DNA from: Faucicola sp041855445
GTDB lineage: Bacteria > Pseudomonadota > Gammaproteobacteria > Pseudomonadales > Moraxellaceae
Direction of reading: 5' to 3'
Length of the DNA stretch: 20,590 bases
NCBI GenBank assembly: GCA_041855445.1
Contig: JBHAEG010000026.1
Span: 1 to 20,590, forward strand
Shown: positions 1 to 7,023 of the stretch, piece by piece
Position numbering within the stretch: position 1 is the stretch's first letter
Layout: each line of letters opens with the position of its first letter
Notes under the pieces: model-generated
Databases searched by the model: none
What the model was told of the DNA's origin: nothing
Seen by the model: only the letters and a program-made list of their open reading frames with translations
Translations under genes and position numbers: made by a program

Positions 1-95
1 TACCACCTGATACCTTCCCGAACTCAGAAGTGAAACGTCAATACGCCGATGATAGTGTGGCTCTTGCCCATGTGAAAGTAGGTCATCGTCAGCAC
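1..95 (+). rRNA. rrf: 5S ribosomal RNA, 3' part (5' end outside window)
   Basis: The sequence reads as the conserved 5S core: the CCACCTGATACC / TTCCCGAACTCAGAAGTGAAAC block, then GCCGATGATAGTGTGG and CCCATGTGAAAGTAGG. It ends in TCGTCAGC, which should pair with the missing 5' strand of helix I. The 3' end near 95 is set by analogy with other gammaproteobacterial 5S genes and may be off by a few bases. It is the last gene of an rRNA operon entering from the left, since a terminator follows at once. Confidence 0.93.
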
Positions 96-104
96 CTCTA
101 TTCC

Positions 105-127
105 AAAGCCCCGAAAGGGGCTTTTTT
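105..127 (+). terminator. Intrinsic terminator of the left rRNA operon
   Basis: AAAGCCCC (105-112), a GAAA tetraloop (113-116) and GGGGCTTT (117-124) form a perfect 8-bp GC-rich stem running into a T tract (122-127). It lies about ten bases after the 5S end, where an rrn terminator is expected. Confidence 0.93.
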
Positions 128-165
128 ATTGCCTGATTTTTGTCCTCAAAGTTCATGTTTTATTA

Positions 166-194
166 TTGTATGTAGATTTATTATATTGTATGCT
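166..194 (+). promoter_or_regulatory. Candidate promoter for the lipoprotein pair
   Basis: TTGTAT (166-171), a 17-base spacer and TATGCT (189-194) fit a sigma-70-type layout about 45 bases upstream of the first lipoprotein gene. The region is very AT-rich, so chance matches are easy. No other good candidate is visible between the rrn terminator and the gene. Confidence 0.35.
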
Positions 195-242
195 ATTTTA
201 TATGGTTACTAAAATTATAATTTATGAGTTGAGAGGTAGTAT

Positions 243-875
243 ATGTTATATAAAAAAATAACATTATTACTGCTTGCAGTAATGATGGTAAATTTACCAG
301 CTTGTACGGCGTATCGTGAATATGTTGAAAATAAACAACAAAATTGGTGTGAGTTATCTGATTGGTATGAGGTTGGTTATCGTGATGGTAGTAAAGGTGG
401 TAGTTTAGATTTATTTACTAAACATACTGAGATATGTCGTAAATTTAGTATTACACCAAACCAAAAACTTTGGGAACAAGGTAGAATAGCAGGGATTGAT
501 ACGCAATATTGTACAGAGCAACAAGTGCGTAATTTTGCTAAAGCAAATCGTAATTTTAATTATTCATTGTGTTCTGTTGATAAACAAAGAACGTTACGTG
601 ACATTTATAAAGATGAAGAAAAACGTATAGAGATTGAAAAACTTTTAAGTGAAAAAGAAAAATCGTTAAAAGAAGTGGAGCATCGATTAAAAACGTTAAA
701 TCAGGAAAGCGATGCTAATAATCGTTATGCTAATGAATTAAAAAGAGAATTAGAAAAAAAACGCCGTGATTTGGCATATGATATTTTTTATATCCGTGAA
801 AAAAATGGTATGTGTGATAGTAGTGCTTCTAAAGAGTTATGTCGATATTATGAAAGAATATCTAGAGGGTGGTAG
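243..875 (+). CDS. DUF2799-type lipoprotein, first of a tandem pair
   Basis: This 210-residue protein starts with a lipoprotein signal: Lys4-Lys5, a hydrophobic stretch and the lipobox Leu18-Pro-Ala-Cys21. The ATG has a good ribosome-binding site (GAGAGG, about 231-236). The mature part begins with Trp-Cys and a Gly-Tyr-Arg-Asp-Gly motif (residues 45-49) typical of DUF2799 proteins. A charged, probably coiled-coil segment follows (about 117-180), then a C-terminal RISRG motif. Besides the lipidated Cys21 there are six cysteines (36, 65, 90, 110, 191, 200), all matched in the next protein, which suggests conserved disulfides in the periplasm. The function is unknown. The family assignment is from motif memory; the lipoprotein call is firm. 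Confidence 0.85.
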   Translation: MLYKKITLLLLAVMMVNLPACTAYREYVENKQQNWCELSDWYEVGYRDGSKGGSLDLFTKHTEICRKFSITPNQKLWEQGRIAGIDTQYCTEQQVRNFAKANRNFNYSLCSVDKQRTLRDIYKDEEKRIEIEKLLSEKEKSLKEVEHRLKTLNQESDANNRYANELKRELEKKRRDLAYDIFYIREKNGMCDSSASKELCRYYERISRGW

Positions 876-877
876 TG

Positions 878-1537
878 ATGAATATAAAAATTGGAGTAAG
901 TGTATTGTTTGGGTTGGTGTTGGTAGGTTGTGCTTCGGAATGGCGAGTTCCATCAACGTCTGAATGGTCACAACATCGATGTAGCTCGGCAGACTGGGGA
1001 AATATTGGTTATCAAGATGGTGGTAAAGGTAGAGATGCACAGACATTTGATAGCTATGTAGTAAGATGTTCAACTTATCAAGTGAATATAGAGTATCAAC
1101 GGGCAATTTGGGAACGTTACCGTAGACAAGGGATTGAAGATTTATATTGTCATACGGATAATGTTAAAAAACTGGCTGATAATAATCAACCTTTATTAAG
1201 TATTTGTCCTAATCATTTAAAAGATAAGGTTGAGAAAACTTATAGTCAGCAAAAAGATTTAAAAATTGCTAAAGAATTAATTAATAGAAAAGAAAAGGAT
1301 TTTGTTGATATTGAAAAACGCCTAAAAAAATTAGATATGGAAACTCCTACAGACCCATCAGCGAGGCGTTATGCTGATGAATTAAAACGAGAATTACGCA
1401 TACAATATCATAATCAAGCTCAAAATATTTATGAGATGAAAAAACAATATGGCATTTGTGAAGAAAGTTTAAGCGAAGAGAAAATTTGCCAAAAATATGA
1501 CCGTATTAGTCGTGGATATGATAATTGGTATTATTAA
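878..1537 (+). CDS. DUF2799-type lipoprotein, second of a tandem pair
   Basis: This 219-residue lipoprotein has the lipobox Leu15-Val-Gly-Cys18. I place the start at the ATG at 878, not the in-frame GTG at 869: the ATG gives a normal signal peptide and sits two bases after the previous stop (TAGTGATG), with AGAGGG upstream, so translation is probably coupled. The layout copies the preceding protein: Arg-Cys-x4-Trp, Gly-Tyr-Gln-Asp-Gly (44-48), cysteines 35, 64, 91, 110, 194 and 204, a charged helical stretch (about 115-190), the shared RYA(N/D)ELKREL motif and a C-terminal RISRGY. It is best read as a diverged duplicate. The function is unknown. Its stop overlaps the convergent DNA-glycosylase gene by four bases. 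Confidence 0.85.
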   Translation: MNIKIGVSVLFGLVLVGCASEWRVPSTSEWSQHRCSSADWGNIGYQDGGKGRDAQTFDSYVVRCSTYQVNIEYQRAIWERYRRQGIEDLYCHTDNVKKLADNNQPLLSICPNHLKDKVEKTYSQQKDLKIAKELINRKEKDFVDIEKRLKKLDMETPTDPSARRYADELKRELRIQYHNQAQNIYEMKKQYGICEESLSEEKICQKYDRISRGYDNWYY

Positions 1538-2148
1538 TTATCAGTAATTAATCCTGCTATGATAAAAAACTTACGATAATCGGCTATCTTTTTATCTAGA
1601 TGTTGGGGATATGCTCTTGAAGAAGAAGGGAGTCGATAAATTGTAAGTTGTCGTCCATAAATTTCAATTGGAATAGGCTGGTTGATTTTTGGGGTTTTAA
1701 TAGGTTTTTGTTGAGGGTTAGCTTGATTAATTAGGTCAATTAAAATATCTGTTGCTTTTCCACCTGTGGTAAACAACCATTTAACGTCTGGTACTAATGG
1801 CAAGATATTTTTTAAATTTACGGTTGAAATAATGGTTAAATTGTCATCAGAGGCATTGCCTTTTTCTCGGATAATTTGGGTCACCGTTGGGCATTCGCCA
1901 ATCCCTTTTTCATGTAAAAAATTTTCGATTTTGTGATGGTCAAAACGTTTTTCATTGTTGATACGAAAATAATTAAGGTCATTGAAAAAAATTTGTCCAT
2001 AAATCCGCCACATGTCATTGATAAAATTTGGGTAATGAAAGGGCATACACCATTTGTCTGGTGTGGGTGGCATTGTTCCCATCATCAGGGCGGTCGCATG
2101 GGCAGGTAATACAGGAGGAAATGGGTGGTTTTCGATATTAATTTTCAT
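1534..2148 (-). CDS. Uracil-DNA glycosylase superfamily protein
   Basis: This 204-residue cytosolic protein resembles the small glycosylases of the UDG superfamily, which excise deaminated bases such as uracil or hypoxanthine. The N-terminus has FPPVLPAHATALMMGTMPP (residues 10-28), matching the motif-1 region, followed by FHYPNFINDMWRI (37-49), which recalls the HPRNAFWRI stretch of the hypoxanthine/uracil glycosylase group. LPSSSRAYP (173-181) sits where the superfamily has its second active-site loop. Motif 1 carries Pro-Pro where many families have Pro-Gly, so substrate specificity cannot be read off. The ribosome-binding site is weak. The gene converges on the lipoprotein pair, with a four-base overlap of the stops and no terminator between them. 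Confidence 0.7.
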   Translation of the reverse strand: MKINIENHPFPPVLPAHATALMMGTMPPTPDKWCMPFHYPNFINDMWRIYGQIFFNDLNYFRINNEKRFDHHKIENFLHEKGIGECPTVTQIIREKGNASDDNLTIISTVNLKNILPLVPDVKWLFTTGGKATDILIDLINQANPQQKPIKTPKINQPIPIEIYGRQLTIYRLPSSSRAYPQHLDKKIADYRKFFIIAGLITDN

Positions 2149-2208
2149 TAAAAATATTCTTAATTTAATAGTTGGTAGAGTTACAATACTTGTTTGAGTT
2201 TTGTTTTG

Positions 2209-2237
2209 GATAAATTGTTAATTTCTAGATATTTCAA
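2209..2237 (-). promoter_or_regulatory. Candidate promoter for the glycosylase gene
   Basis: On the minus strand TTGAAA (2237-2232), a 17-base spacer and TTTATC (2214-2209) lie about 60 bases upstream of the start. The -10 match is poor. The rest of 2149-2439 shows nothing else except an inverted repeat. Confidence 0.25.
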
Positions 2238-2374
2238 ATTTAATGTCAGCGTTTAAAATTCTGTGTTTTTTGATAATAGTTTGCAAGAAAATTGCTTGAG
2301 TGCATGTATTCATGAATATTTTGCATAAATATGACCGTAGTTTTTAGTGATAGCTTGTGTTAATTTAACATACT

Positions 2375-2410
2375 GCTACTTGAATAAGCAATTGTTGTTA
2401 TACAAGTAGC
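2375..2410. repeat. Inverted repeat downstream of thiC
   Basis: GCTACTTG (2375-2382) and CAAGTAGC (2403-2410) form a perfect 8-bp stem, and part of the 20-base interval (ATAAGCAA against TTGTTGTTAT) can pair further. It lies 30 bases after the thiC stop, so it may end or protect the thiC transcript. No T tract follows on either strand, so it is not a classical intrinsic terminator. Confidence 0.45.
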
Positions 2411-2439
2411 GAATAGGTATAGTGAAATTTGCTTAAAGT

Positions 2440-4302
2440 TTAAATTTCTTTATATAACTGTTTACCTTCTTTATGAAACTTTTCTTTCATGGTTTGCATA
2501 CCTTGTTGAATTTCAATGTCTTTGGCATAATCTCTAACATTTTGGGTAATTTTCATTGAACAAAATTTAGGTCCACACATTGAACAGAAGTGTGCAGATT
2601 TATGAGTGTCTTTTGGTAAGGTTTCATCATGAAAATCTCGAGCAGTATCAGGGTCTAATGCCAAGTTAAATTGGTCTTCCCAGCGAAATTCAAAACGTGC
2701 TTTGGATAGTGCATTGTCACGTGCTTGAGAGGCTGGGTGTCCTTTTGCAAGGTCGGCAGCATGGGCTGCAATTTTATAAGTAATGATACCATCTTTCACA
2801 TCTTTTTTGTTGGGTAAGCCTAAATGTTCTTTTGGCGTTACATAGCATAGCATTGCTGTACCATACCAACCAATCATTGCAGCACCAATTGCACTGGTGA
2901 TGTGGTCATAGCCAGGAGCAATGTCGGTTGTTAATGGTCCTAGTGTGTAAAAAGGGGCTTCATGACAAACTTCAAGTTGTAAATCCATGTTTTCTTTGAT
3001 TTTGTGCATGGGAACGTGTCCAGGGCCTTCAATCATGACTTGTACATCATGTTTCCATGCGATTTGAGTCAGTTCGCCTAGGGTGCGTAATTCACCAAAT
3101 TGGGCATCATCGTTAGCGTCTTGAATACAGCCTGGTCTTAAACCATCGCCCAAACTAAATGTTACATCATACGCTTTCATGATGTCACAAATATCTTCAA
3201 AATGCGTATATAAAAAATTTTCTTTATGATGAGCTAAACACCATTGAGCCATAATTGAACCGCCACGAGAGACAATACCTGTCAAGCGATTGGCCGTGAG
3301 TGGTACATAACGCAATAATACGCCCGCATGAATGGTAAAATAATCCACGCCTTGTTCTGCCTGCTCTATTAAGGTGTCCTTAAAAATATCCCAAGTTAAA
3401 TCTTCAGCAACACCTCCCACTTTTTCAAGGGCTTGATAAATTGGTACAGTACCAATTGGTACAGGTGAATTACGAATAATCCATTCTCGGGTTTCATGAA
3501 TATGTTTACCTGTGGATAAATCCATGATGGTATCAGCTCCCCAACGAGTCGCCCAAGTCATTTTTGCAACTTCTTCTTCAATGCTTGAACCTAGAGCAGA
3601 GTTACCAATATTAGCGTTAATTTTTACTAAAAAATTGCGTCCAATAATCATTGGCTCACTTTCTGGGTGATTGATATTATTAGGGATAATTGCCCGACCC
3701 ATGGCGACTTCTTGACGAACAAATTCAGGTGTTATGAGTTTTGGAATATTCGCCCCAAAGTTTTCGCCAAGATGTTGTCGCATGTCTGTTAATTCATGTT
3801 GTCTTTGATTTTCACGAATGGCGATAAATTCCATTTCTGGAGTAATAATTCCACGTTTGGCATAGTGCATTTGAGTAACATTTGCCCCTGACTTAGCACG
3901 GCGGGGTTTATCTATGTGGGCAAAACGTAAATTTGCGGTACTAATATCATTGGCTCGTTGATTGCCATATTGACTAGAGAGTTTACTCAATTTTTCAGTG
4001 TCGTTACGTTCTTCAATCCATTTTTCCCGTAATTTTGGCAGACCTTTTGTTAAGTCAATATTAATATTTGGGTCAGTGTAAACGCCAGATGTGTCATATA
4101 CATAAAAGGGTGGATTATGCTCACTACCTTGTTCACCAGAGGTTAAGCCTATTGGGGTATCAGTGAGGGTAATTTCTCGCATTGGTACTTGGATATCTGG
4201 GCGAGAGCCTTGAATGTAAACTTTTTTTGATGCTGGTAGCGTTCGAGTTAAATCTTGGGCTTGATTATCAAAATCATTGATAGATTTAGATGTGTTCATC
4301 AT
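2440..4302 (-). CDS. thiC: Phosphomethylpyrimidine synthase ThiC
   Basis: ThiC is a radical-SAM-type enzyme that rearranges aminoimidazole ribotide into hydroxymethylpyrimidine phosphate, the pyrimidine half of thiamine. The 620-residue length is normal for the proteobacterial form. Visible landmarks are the N-terminal LTSGEQGSEHNPPFYVYDTSG region, MHYAKRGIITPEMEFIAIREN in the middle, and the C-terminal cluster motif Cys573-x2-Cys576-x4-Cys581 (CSMCGPKFC), which binds the [4Fe-4S] cluster. Two ATGs stand in tandem (4302 and 4299). The AAGGA site at 4310-4306 is three bases from the first and six from the second, so the second may be the true start. Expression should fall when thiamine pyrophosphate is plentiful, through the upstream riboswitch. 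Confidence 0.97.
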   Translation of the reverse strand: MMNTSKSINDFDNQAQDLTRTLPASKKVYIQGSRPDIQVPMREITLTDTPIGLTSGEQGSEHNPPFYVYDTSGVYTDPNINIDLTKGLPKLREKWIEERNDTEKLSKLSSQYGNQRANDISTANLRFAHIDKPRRAKSGANVTQMHYAKRGIITPEMEFIAIRENQRQHELTDMRQHLGENFGANIPKLITPEFVRQEVAMGRAIIPNNINHPESEPMIIGRNFLVKINANIGNSALGSSIEEEVAKMTWATRWGADTIMDLSTGKHIHETREWIIRNSPVPIGTVPIYQALEKVGGVAEDLTWDIFKDTLIEQAEQGVDYFTIHAGVLLRYVPLTANRLTGIVSRGGSIMAQWCLAHHKENFLYTHFEDICDIMKAYDVTFSLGDGLRPGCIQDANDDAQFGELRTLGELTQIAWKHDVQVMIEGPGHVPMHKIKENMDLQLEVCHEAPFYTLGPLTTDIAPGYDHITSAIGAAMIGWYGTAMLCYVTPKEHLGLPNKKDVKDGIITYKIAAHAADLAKGHPASQARDNALSKARFEFRWEDQFNLALDPDTARDFHDETLPKDTHKSAHFCSMCGPKFCSMKITQNVRDYAKDIEIQQGMQTMKEKFHKEGKQLYKEI

Positions 4303-4303
4303 G

Positions 4304-4376
4304 TATCCTTACTAAAAATAGATTAAATAAAAACACAATCAAGCGGAATATTTCCCTATTTCTGTCGGTAAGGATA
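4304..4376 (-). promoter_or_regulatory. Riboswitch expression platform: RBS-sequestering hairpin of thiC
   Basis: In the minus-strand RNA, UAUCCUUAC (4376-4368) is perfectly complementary to GUAAGGAUA (4312-4304), which contains the AAGGA ribosome-binding site of thiC. The upstream arm (UCCUUAC) can instead pair, with one G-U, to GUAGGGA at 4431-4425, the conserved 3' part of the TPP aptamer. This gives a simple switch: with TPP bound the aptamer keeps GUAGGGA, so the arm masks the ribosome-binding site; without TPP the arm is captured and thiC is translated. The pairings are visible in the sequence; the mechanism is inferred. Confidence 0.65.
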
Positions 4377-4417
4377 ATAACCAAATTTTTAATCAAAATT
4401 TATATAAAAATCAGGAT

Positions 4418-4517
4418 ATAAGCGTCCCTACGTTGGTATTAGCCAAATCAGGTTCAAAGGGTATTTCTCAGCAAATGATTGTTTAATGTTTGTACAATCA
4501 TTTGCACCCCTGCTTAT
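4418..4517 (-). promoter_or_regulatory. TPP (THI-box) riboswitch aptamer
   Basis: The minus strand carries the hallmark THI-box elements in order: GGGGTGC, then CTGAGA (4471-4466) followed by AATACCC, GAACCTGAT (4455-4447), and CTAATACCAACGTAGGGA ending near 4425. Stem P1 closes with ATAAGC (4517-4512) and GCTTAT (4423-4418). An unusually long perfect 12-bp stem (GCAAATGATTGT with its complement; plus-strand 4471-4482 and 4494-4505) forms the variable P3 extension. Its position upstream of thiC agrees with thiamine pyrophosphate sensing. Confidence 0.96.
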
Positions 4518-4531
4518 GTGTTTATGGTGGC

Positions 4532-4560
4532 AATTTACCACCTTTTAAGTAATTATTCAA
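4532..4560 (-). promoter_or_regulatory. Candidate thiC promoter
   Basis: On the minus strand TTGAAT (4560-4555), a 17-base spacer and TAAATT (4537-4532) would start RNA near 4525, just before the aptamer. A small inverted repeat, GGTGG (4526-4530) and CCACC (4538-4542), overlaps the -10 region. No U tract follows it on the minus strand, so it is not a good hisA terminator. Confidence 0.5.
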
Positions 4561-4575
4561 TGTATTATCATGTGG

Positions 4576-5316
4576 TTAATTGTCATCTAAGAGAGCTTGG
4601 GCAGAGGCGATATCTAGTGTACCTTCATAAATTGCCCGCCCTGTAATGATACCTTCAAGATATTTACTATAAGGCTTTAAGTTTTCAATATCTTGCAAGT
4701 CTGTGACCCCGCCTGAGGCTATGACAGGAATGCTGGCATGTCTGGCAAGATTAATTGTTTGTTCAACATTTACCCCTTGCATCATGCCATCACGAGAAAT
4801 ATCTGTATAAACAATTGAGGATACGCCTGCATCACTAAAACGTTTTGCTAATTCAGTGGCTTTAATATCTGTAACATTTGCCCAACCATGTGTTGCAACT
4901 AAACCATCTTTGGCATCAATGCCAACAATAATATGTCCTGCAAATTCTCGACAAGCTTCTTCAACAAATTCAGGTTGTTCTACAGCTTTTGTTCCAATAA
5001 TAATATATTTTAGCCCTGCTTCTAAATAATGTTGAATTGTATTTAAACTACGAATACCACCACCTAGCTGAATGGGTAGTTTTGGATAGGCTTTGGCAAT
5101 GCGAGTGACGACTTCTTTGTGTACAGGAACGCCATTGAAAGCTCCATTTAAATCAACTAAATGTAATCGTCTAGCCCCTTCATTTACCCAACGACTTGCC
5201 ATTGCCACTGGGTCATCAGAAAAAATTGTGTCATCTTCCATACGACCTTGTTTTAAGCGTACACATTTGCCATCTTTTAAGTCGATAGCTGGGATAATTA
5301 GTGTGGGTTTGTTCAT
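4576..5316 (-). CDS. hisA: HisA, ProFAR isomerase of histidine biosynthesis
   Basis: HisA catalyses the Amadori isomerization of ProFAR to PRFAR, the fourth step of histidine synthesis. The 246-residue (beta-alpha)8 barrel has normal length. It shows the two half-barrel signatures: PAIDLKDGKCVRL with catalytic Asp12, and VGIDAKDG with Asp134. It also has phosphate-binding loops LGGGIRS (84-90) and ASGGV (200-204), and YTDISRDGM (170-178), which distinguishes HisA from HisF. The start has AAGGA at 5328-5324, seven bases away. No other his gene is visible. It sits upstream of thiC on the same strand, but thiC appears to have its own promoter and riboswitch. Confidence 0.95.
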   Translation of the reverse strand: MNKPTLIIPAIDLKDGKCVRLKQGRMEDDTIFSDDPVAMASRWVNEGARRLHLVDLNGAFNGVPVHKEVVTRIAKAYPKLPIQLGGGIRSLNTIQHYLEAGLKYIIIGTKAVEQPEFVEEACREFAGHIIVGIDAKDGLVATHGWANVTDIKATELAKRFSDAGVSSIVYTDISRDGMMQGVNVEQTINLARHASIPVIASGGVTDLQDIENLKPYSKYLEGIITGRAIYEGTLDIASAQALLDDN

Positions 5317-5484
5317 CGCTGTATCCTTAAGTTTACCTAAAAACTGTTATAAAGTTGCAGAATTTTTGCAAAATTGCAATATTTGAGATAGTTTTGCTAG
5401 AATTTGTGGATAATTTTACCGTATAATGTAAAGTCAAGTTAAACAATTTTGCGTATTTGTATGGTAATTTGGAGATAAATTTTT

Positions 5485-5506
5485 TAGTTATGTCATATTA
5501 TAACTA
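5485..5506. repeat. 22-bp palindromic site upstream of nqrA
   Basis: TAGTTAT (5485-5491) and ATAACTA (5500-5506) form a perfect 7-bp inverted repeat with an 8-base centre. The size and symmetry suit a dimeric repressor operator, but no regulator can be named and AT-rich DNA yields such repeats by chance. Confidence 0.4.
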
Positions 5507-5610
5507 TTTGAATTGAAAACCTAATACCTTTTTTATTTGTTTTTCATCATTGTATCTAATTTCTAAAAATGTTTAACTTTCATTTGGAAATGATTGTATA
5601 GGTAAAATGG

Positions 5611-5649
5611 TGAGACTTATCTCAAAAAACTGTTCACATTGTTTGTGAA
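5611..5649. repeat. Two adjacent inverted repeats in the nqrA leader
   Basis: TGAGA-CTTA-TCTCA (5611-5624) is a 5-bp hairpin with a 4-base loop. Eight bases later TTCACA-TTGTT-TGTGAA (5633-5649) is a 6-bp inverted repeat ending 30 bases before the nqrA start. They could be RNA hairpins in the operon leader or operator half-sites. No T tract follows either of them. Confidence 0.45.
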
Positions 5650-5679
5650 TATGATTGAAACGTACAAAGTTGAGTGCTT

Positions 5680-7020
5680 ATGATTACCATTAAAAAAGGA
5701 CTAGACATTCCCATCGCTGGCGAGCCGTCCCTTGAAATTGGTCAGTTTACCTCTGAAAAAGTGGCTCTGATAGGTTATGATTATATTGGCATGAAACCCA
5801 CCATGCTTGTGCAGGAAGGTGATATTGTTGCCAAAGGACAGCCGTTGTTTGAAGATAAAAAGCGACAAGGTGTGATTTTTACCGCTCCAGCATCAGGCAA
5901 GGTAGTGGCAATAAATCGTGGTGAGCGACGTGTATTTGAAAGTTTAGTGATACAGGTTGATAATAATATTTCTGCTAAAAAATTTCAACAATATCAATCT
6001 GATAAACTAGCATCGTTACCTAGAGATACGGTTGTAAAACAGCTCGTTGAGTCTGGGGAATGGACGGCATTTCGTACTCGCCCGTTTAGCCGTACACCTG
6101 CTATTGATAGTACGCCTGCGGGTATTTTTGTAAATTTGATGGATACAAATCCATTGGCGTTTAATCCAATGGTGCTGATTGAGAAAGAACAACAAGCGTT
6201 AAATGATGGGTTGGCTGTCATTGCGACACTCGCTCCTAAAGTTTATGTTTGTCATCATGCTGATGCAAAAGTAAATAAAGTTTCATTATCTAATGTTAGT
6301 TATCATGATTTTGCAGGTAAACACCCTGCTGGATTGTCTGGTACGCATATTCATTTTTTGCGTCCTGTAGGTCGTCATGTGACGGTTTGGACAATTGGTT
6401 ATCAAGATGTGATTGCTATTGGTAAATTGTTTACAACGGGTGAAGTTTATAGTAAACGTTTAGTCAGTTTGGCAGGACCTGTGGTGAATAAGCCTCGTTT
6501 AATTGAAACTCAACGTGGTGCAGATTTATTGGCATTAACACGCAATGAGCTTGCCAGTGGTGATAATCGGGTTATTTCAGGGTCAGTGCTGTCGGGACGT
6601 AAAGCTTCTGGTACTGTGGCATATTTGGGAAGATTTCATCAACAGGTATCTGTGATTGCTGAAGGTCATGAACGCCCAACATTGCATTTCTTTACTTTAG
6701 GGGCAAGTCGTTTTTCAGTGATGCCAATTTATATTTCTCAATTTTTTAAAGGCAAAAAGTTTGCGATGACTAGTTCTACAAATGGTTCACCTCGTGCAAT
6801 GGTGCCAGTAGGTAGTTATGAGAAAGTTATGCCATTAGATATTTTGCCAACTCAATTATTACGTTCGTTGATTGTAGAGGATATTTTACAGGCGGAGCAA
6901 TTAGGGGCATTAGAATTAGATGAGGAAGATTTGTCCTTGTGTACATTTGTTAGCCCAGGAAAGTATGAGTTTGGTGACATTTTACGGGATAATTTGACCC
7001 GTATTGAGATGGAGGGCTAA
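5680..7020 (+). CDS. nqrA: NqrA, Na+-translocating NADH:quinone reductase subunit A
   Basis: NqrA is the peripheral cytoplasmic subunit of the sodium-pumping NADH:quinone oxidoreductase and contributes to the quinone site. The ATG at 5680 gives MITIKKGLDIPIAG, the usual family N-terminus; the GTG at 5674 would add two residues and is unlikely. The 446-residue length is normal. Family stretches include GMKPTMLVQEGD, LFEDKKRQGVIFTAPASGKVVAINRG and HFLRPVG. The ribosome-binding site is weak (GAG about four bases away), and two small inverted repeats precede it. It is the first gene of a tight six-gene operon. Only three bases separate its stop from the next start. Confidence 0.97.
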   Translation: MITIKKGLDIPIAGEPSLEIGQFTSEKVALIGYDYIGMKPTMLVQEGDIVAKGQPLFEDKKRQGVIFTAPASGKVVAINRGERRVFESLVIQVDNNISAKKFQQYQSDKLASLPRDTVVKQLVESGEWTAFRTRPFSRTPAIDSTPAGIFVNLMDTNPLAFNPMVLIEKEQQALNDGLAVIATLAPKVYVCHHADAKVNKVSLSNVSYHDFAGKHPAGLSGTHIHFLRPVGRHVTVWTIGYQDVIAIGKLFTTGEVYSKRLVSLAGPVVNKPRLIETQRGADLLALTRNELASGDNRVISGSVLSGRKASGTVAYLGRFHQQVSVIAEGHERPTLHFFTLGASRFSVMPIYISQFFKGKKFAMTSSTNGSPRAMVPVGSYEKVMPLDILPTQLLRSLIVEDILQAEQLGALELDEEDLSLCTFVSPGKYEFGDILRDNLTRIEMEG

Positions 7021-7023
7021 CGG

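Larger units (their letters stand above)
5317..5679. other. Divergent hisA/nqrA intergenic region
   Basis: This 363-base AT-rich stretch must hold promoters for both hisA and nqrA. A TATAAT (5422-5427, plus strand) lacks a well-spaced -35. TTTAAC (5572-5577), 17 bases and TGTATA (5595-5600) is a weak nqr candidate. For hisA, TTTTGC, 16 bases and TATAAC on the minus strand is possible. TTGCA is repeated three times between 5355 and 5376, including the palindrome TTTTGCAAAA. No coding potential is seen. None of these promoters is certain. Confidence 0.5.

Noticed and set aside
30..212. Plus-strand open frame of 60 codons
   Set aside because: It runs through the 5S rRNA 3' end and its terminator, with no ribosome-binding site; not a gene.
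837..1106. Minus-strand open frame of 89 codons
   Set aside because: Antisense to the two lipoprotein genes, which have clear signal peptides and start sites; no coding character.
4526..4542. Inverted repeat GGTGG/CCACC as a hisA terminator
   Set aside because: On the minus strand it is not followed by a T tract and it overlaps the candidate thiC -10.
5093..5386. Plus-strand open frame of 97 codons
   Set aside because: Antisense to the start of hisA, whose active-site motifs are unmistakable.
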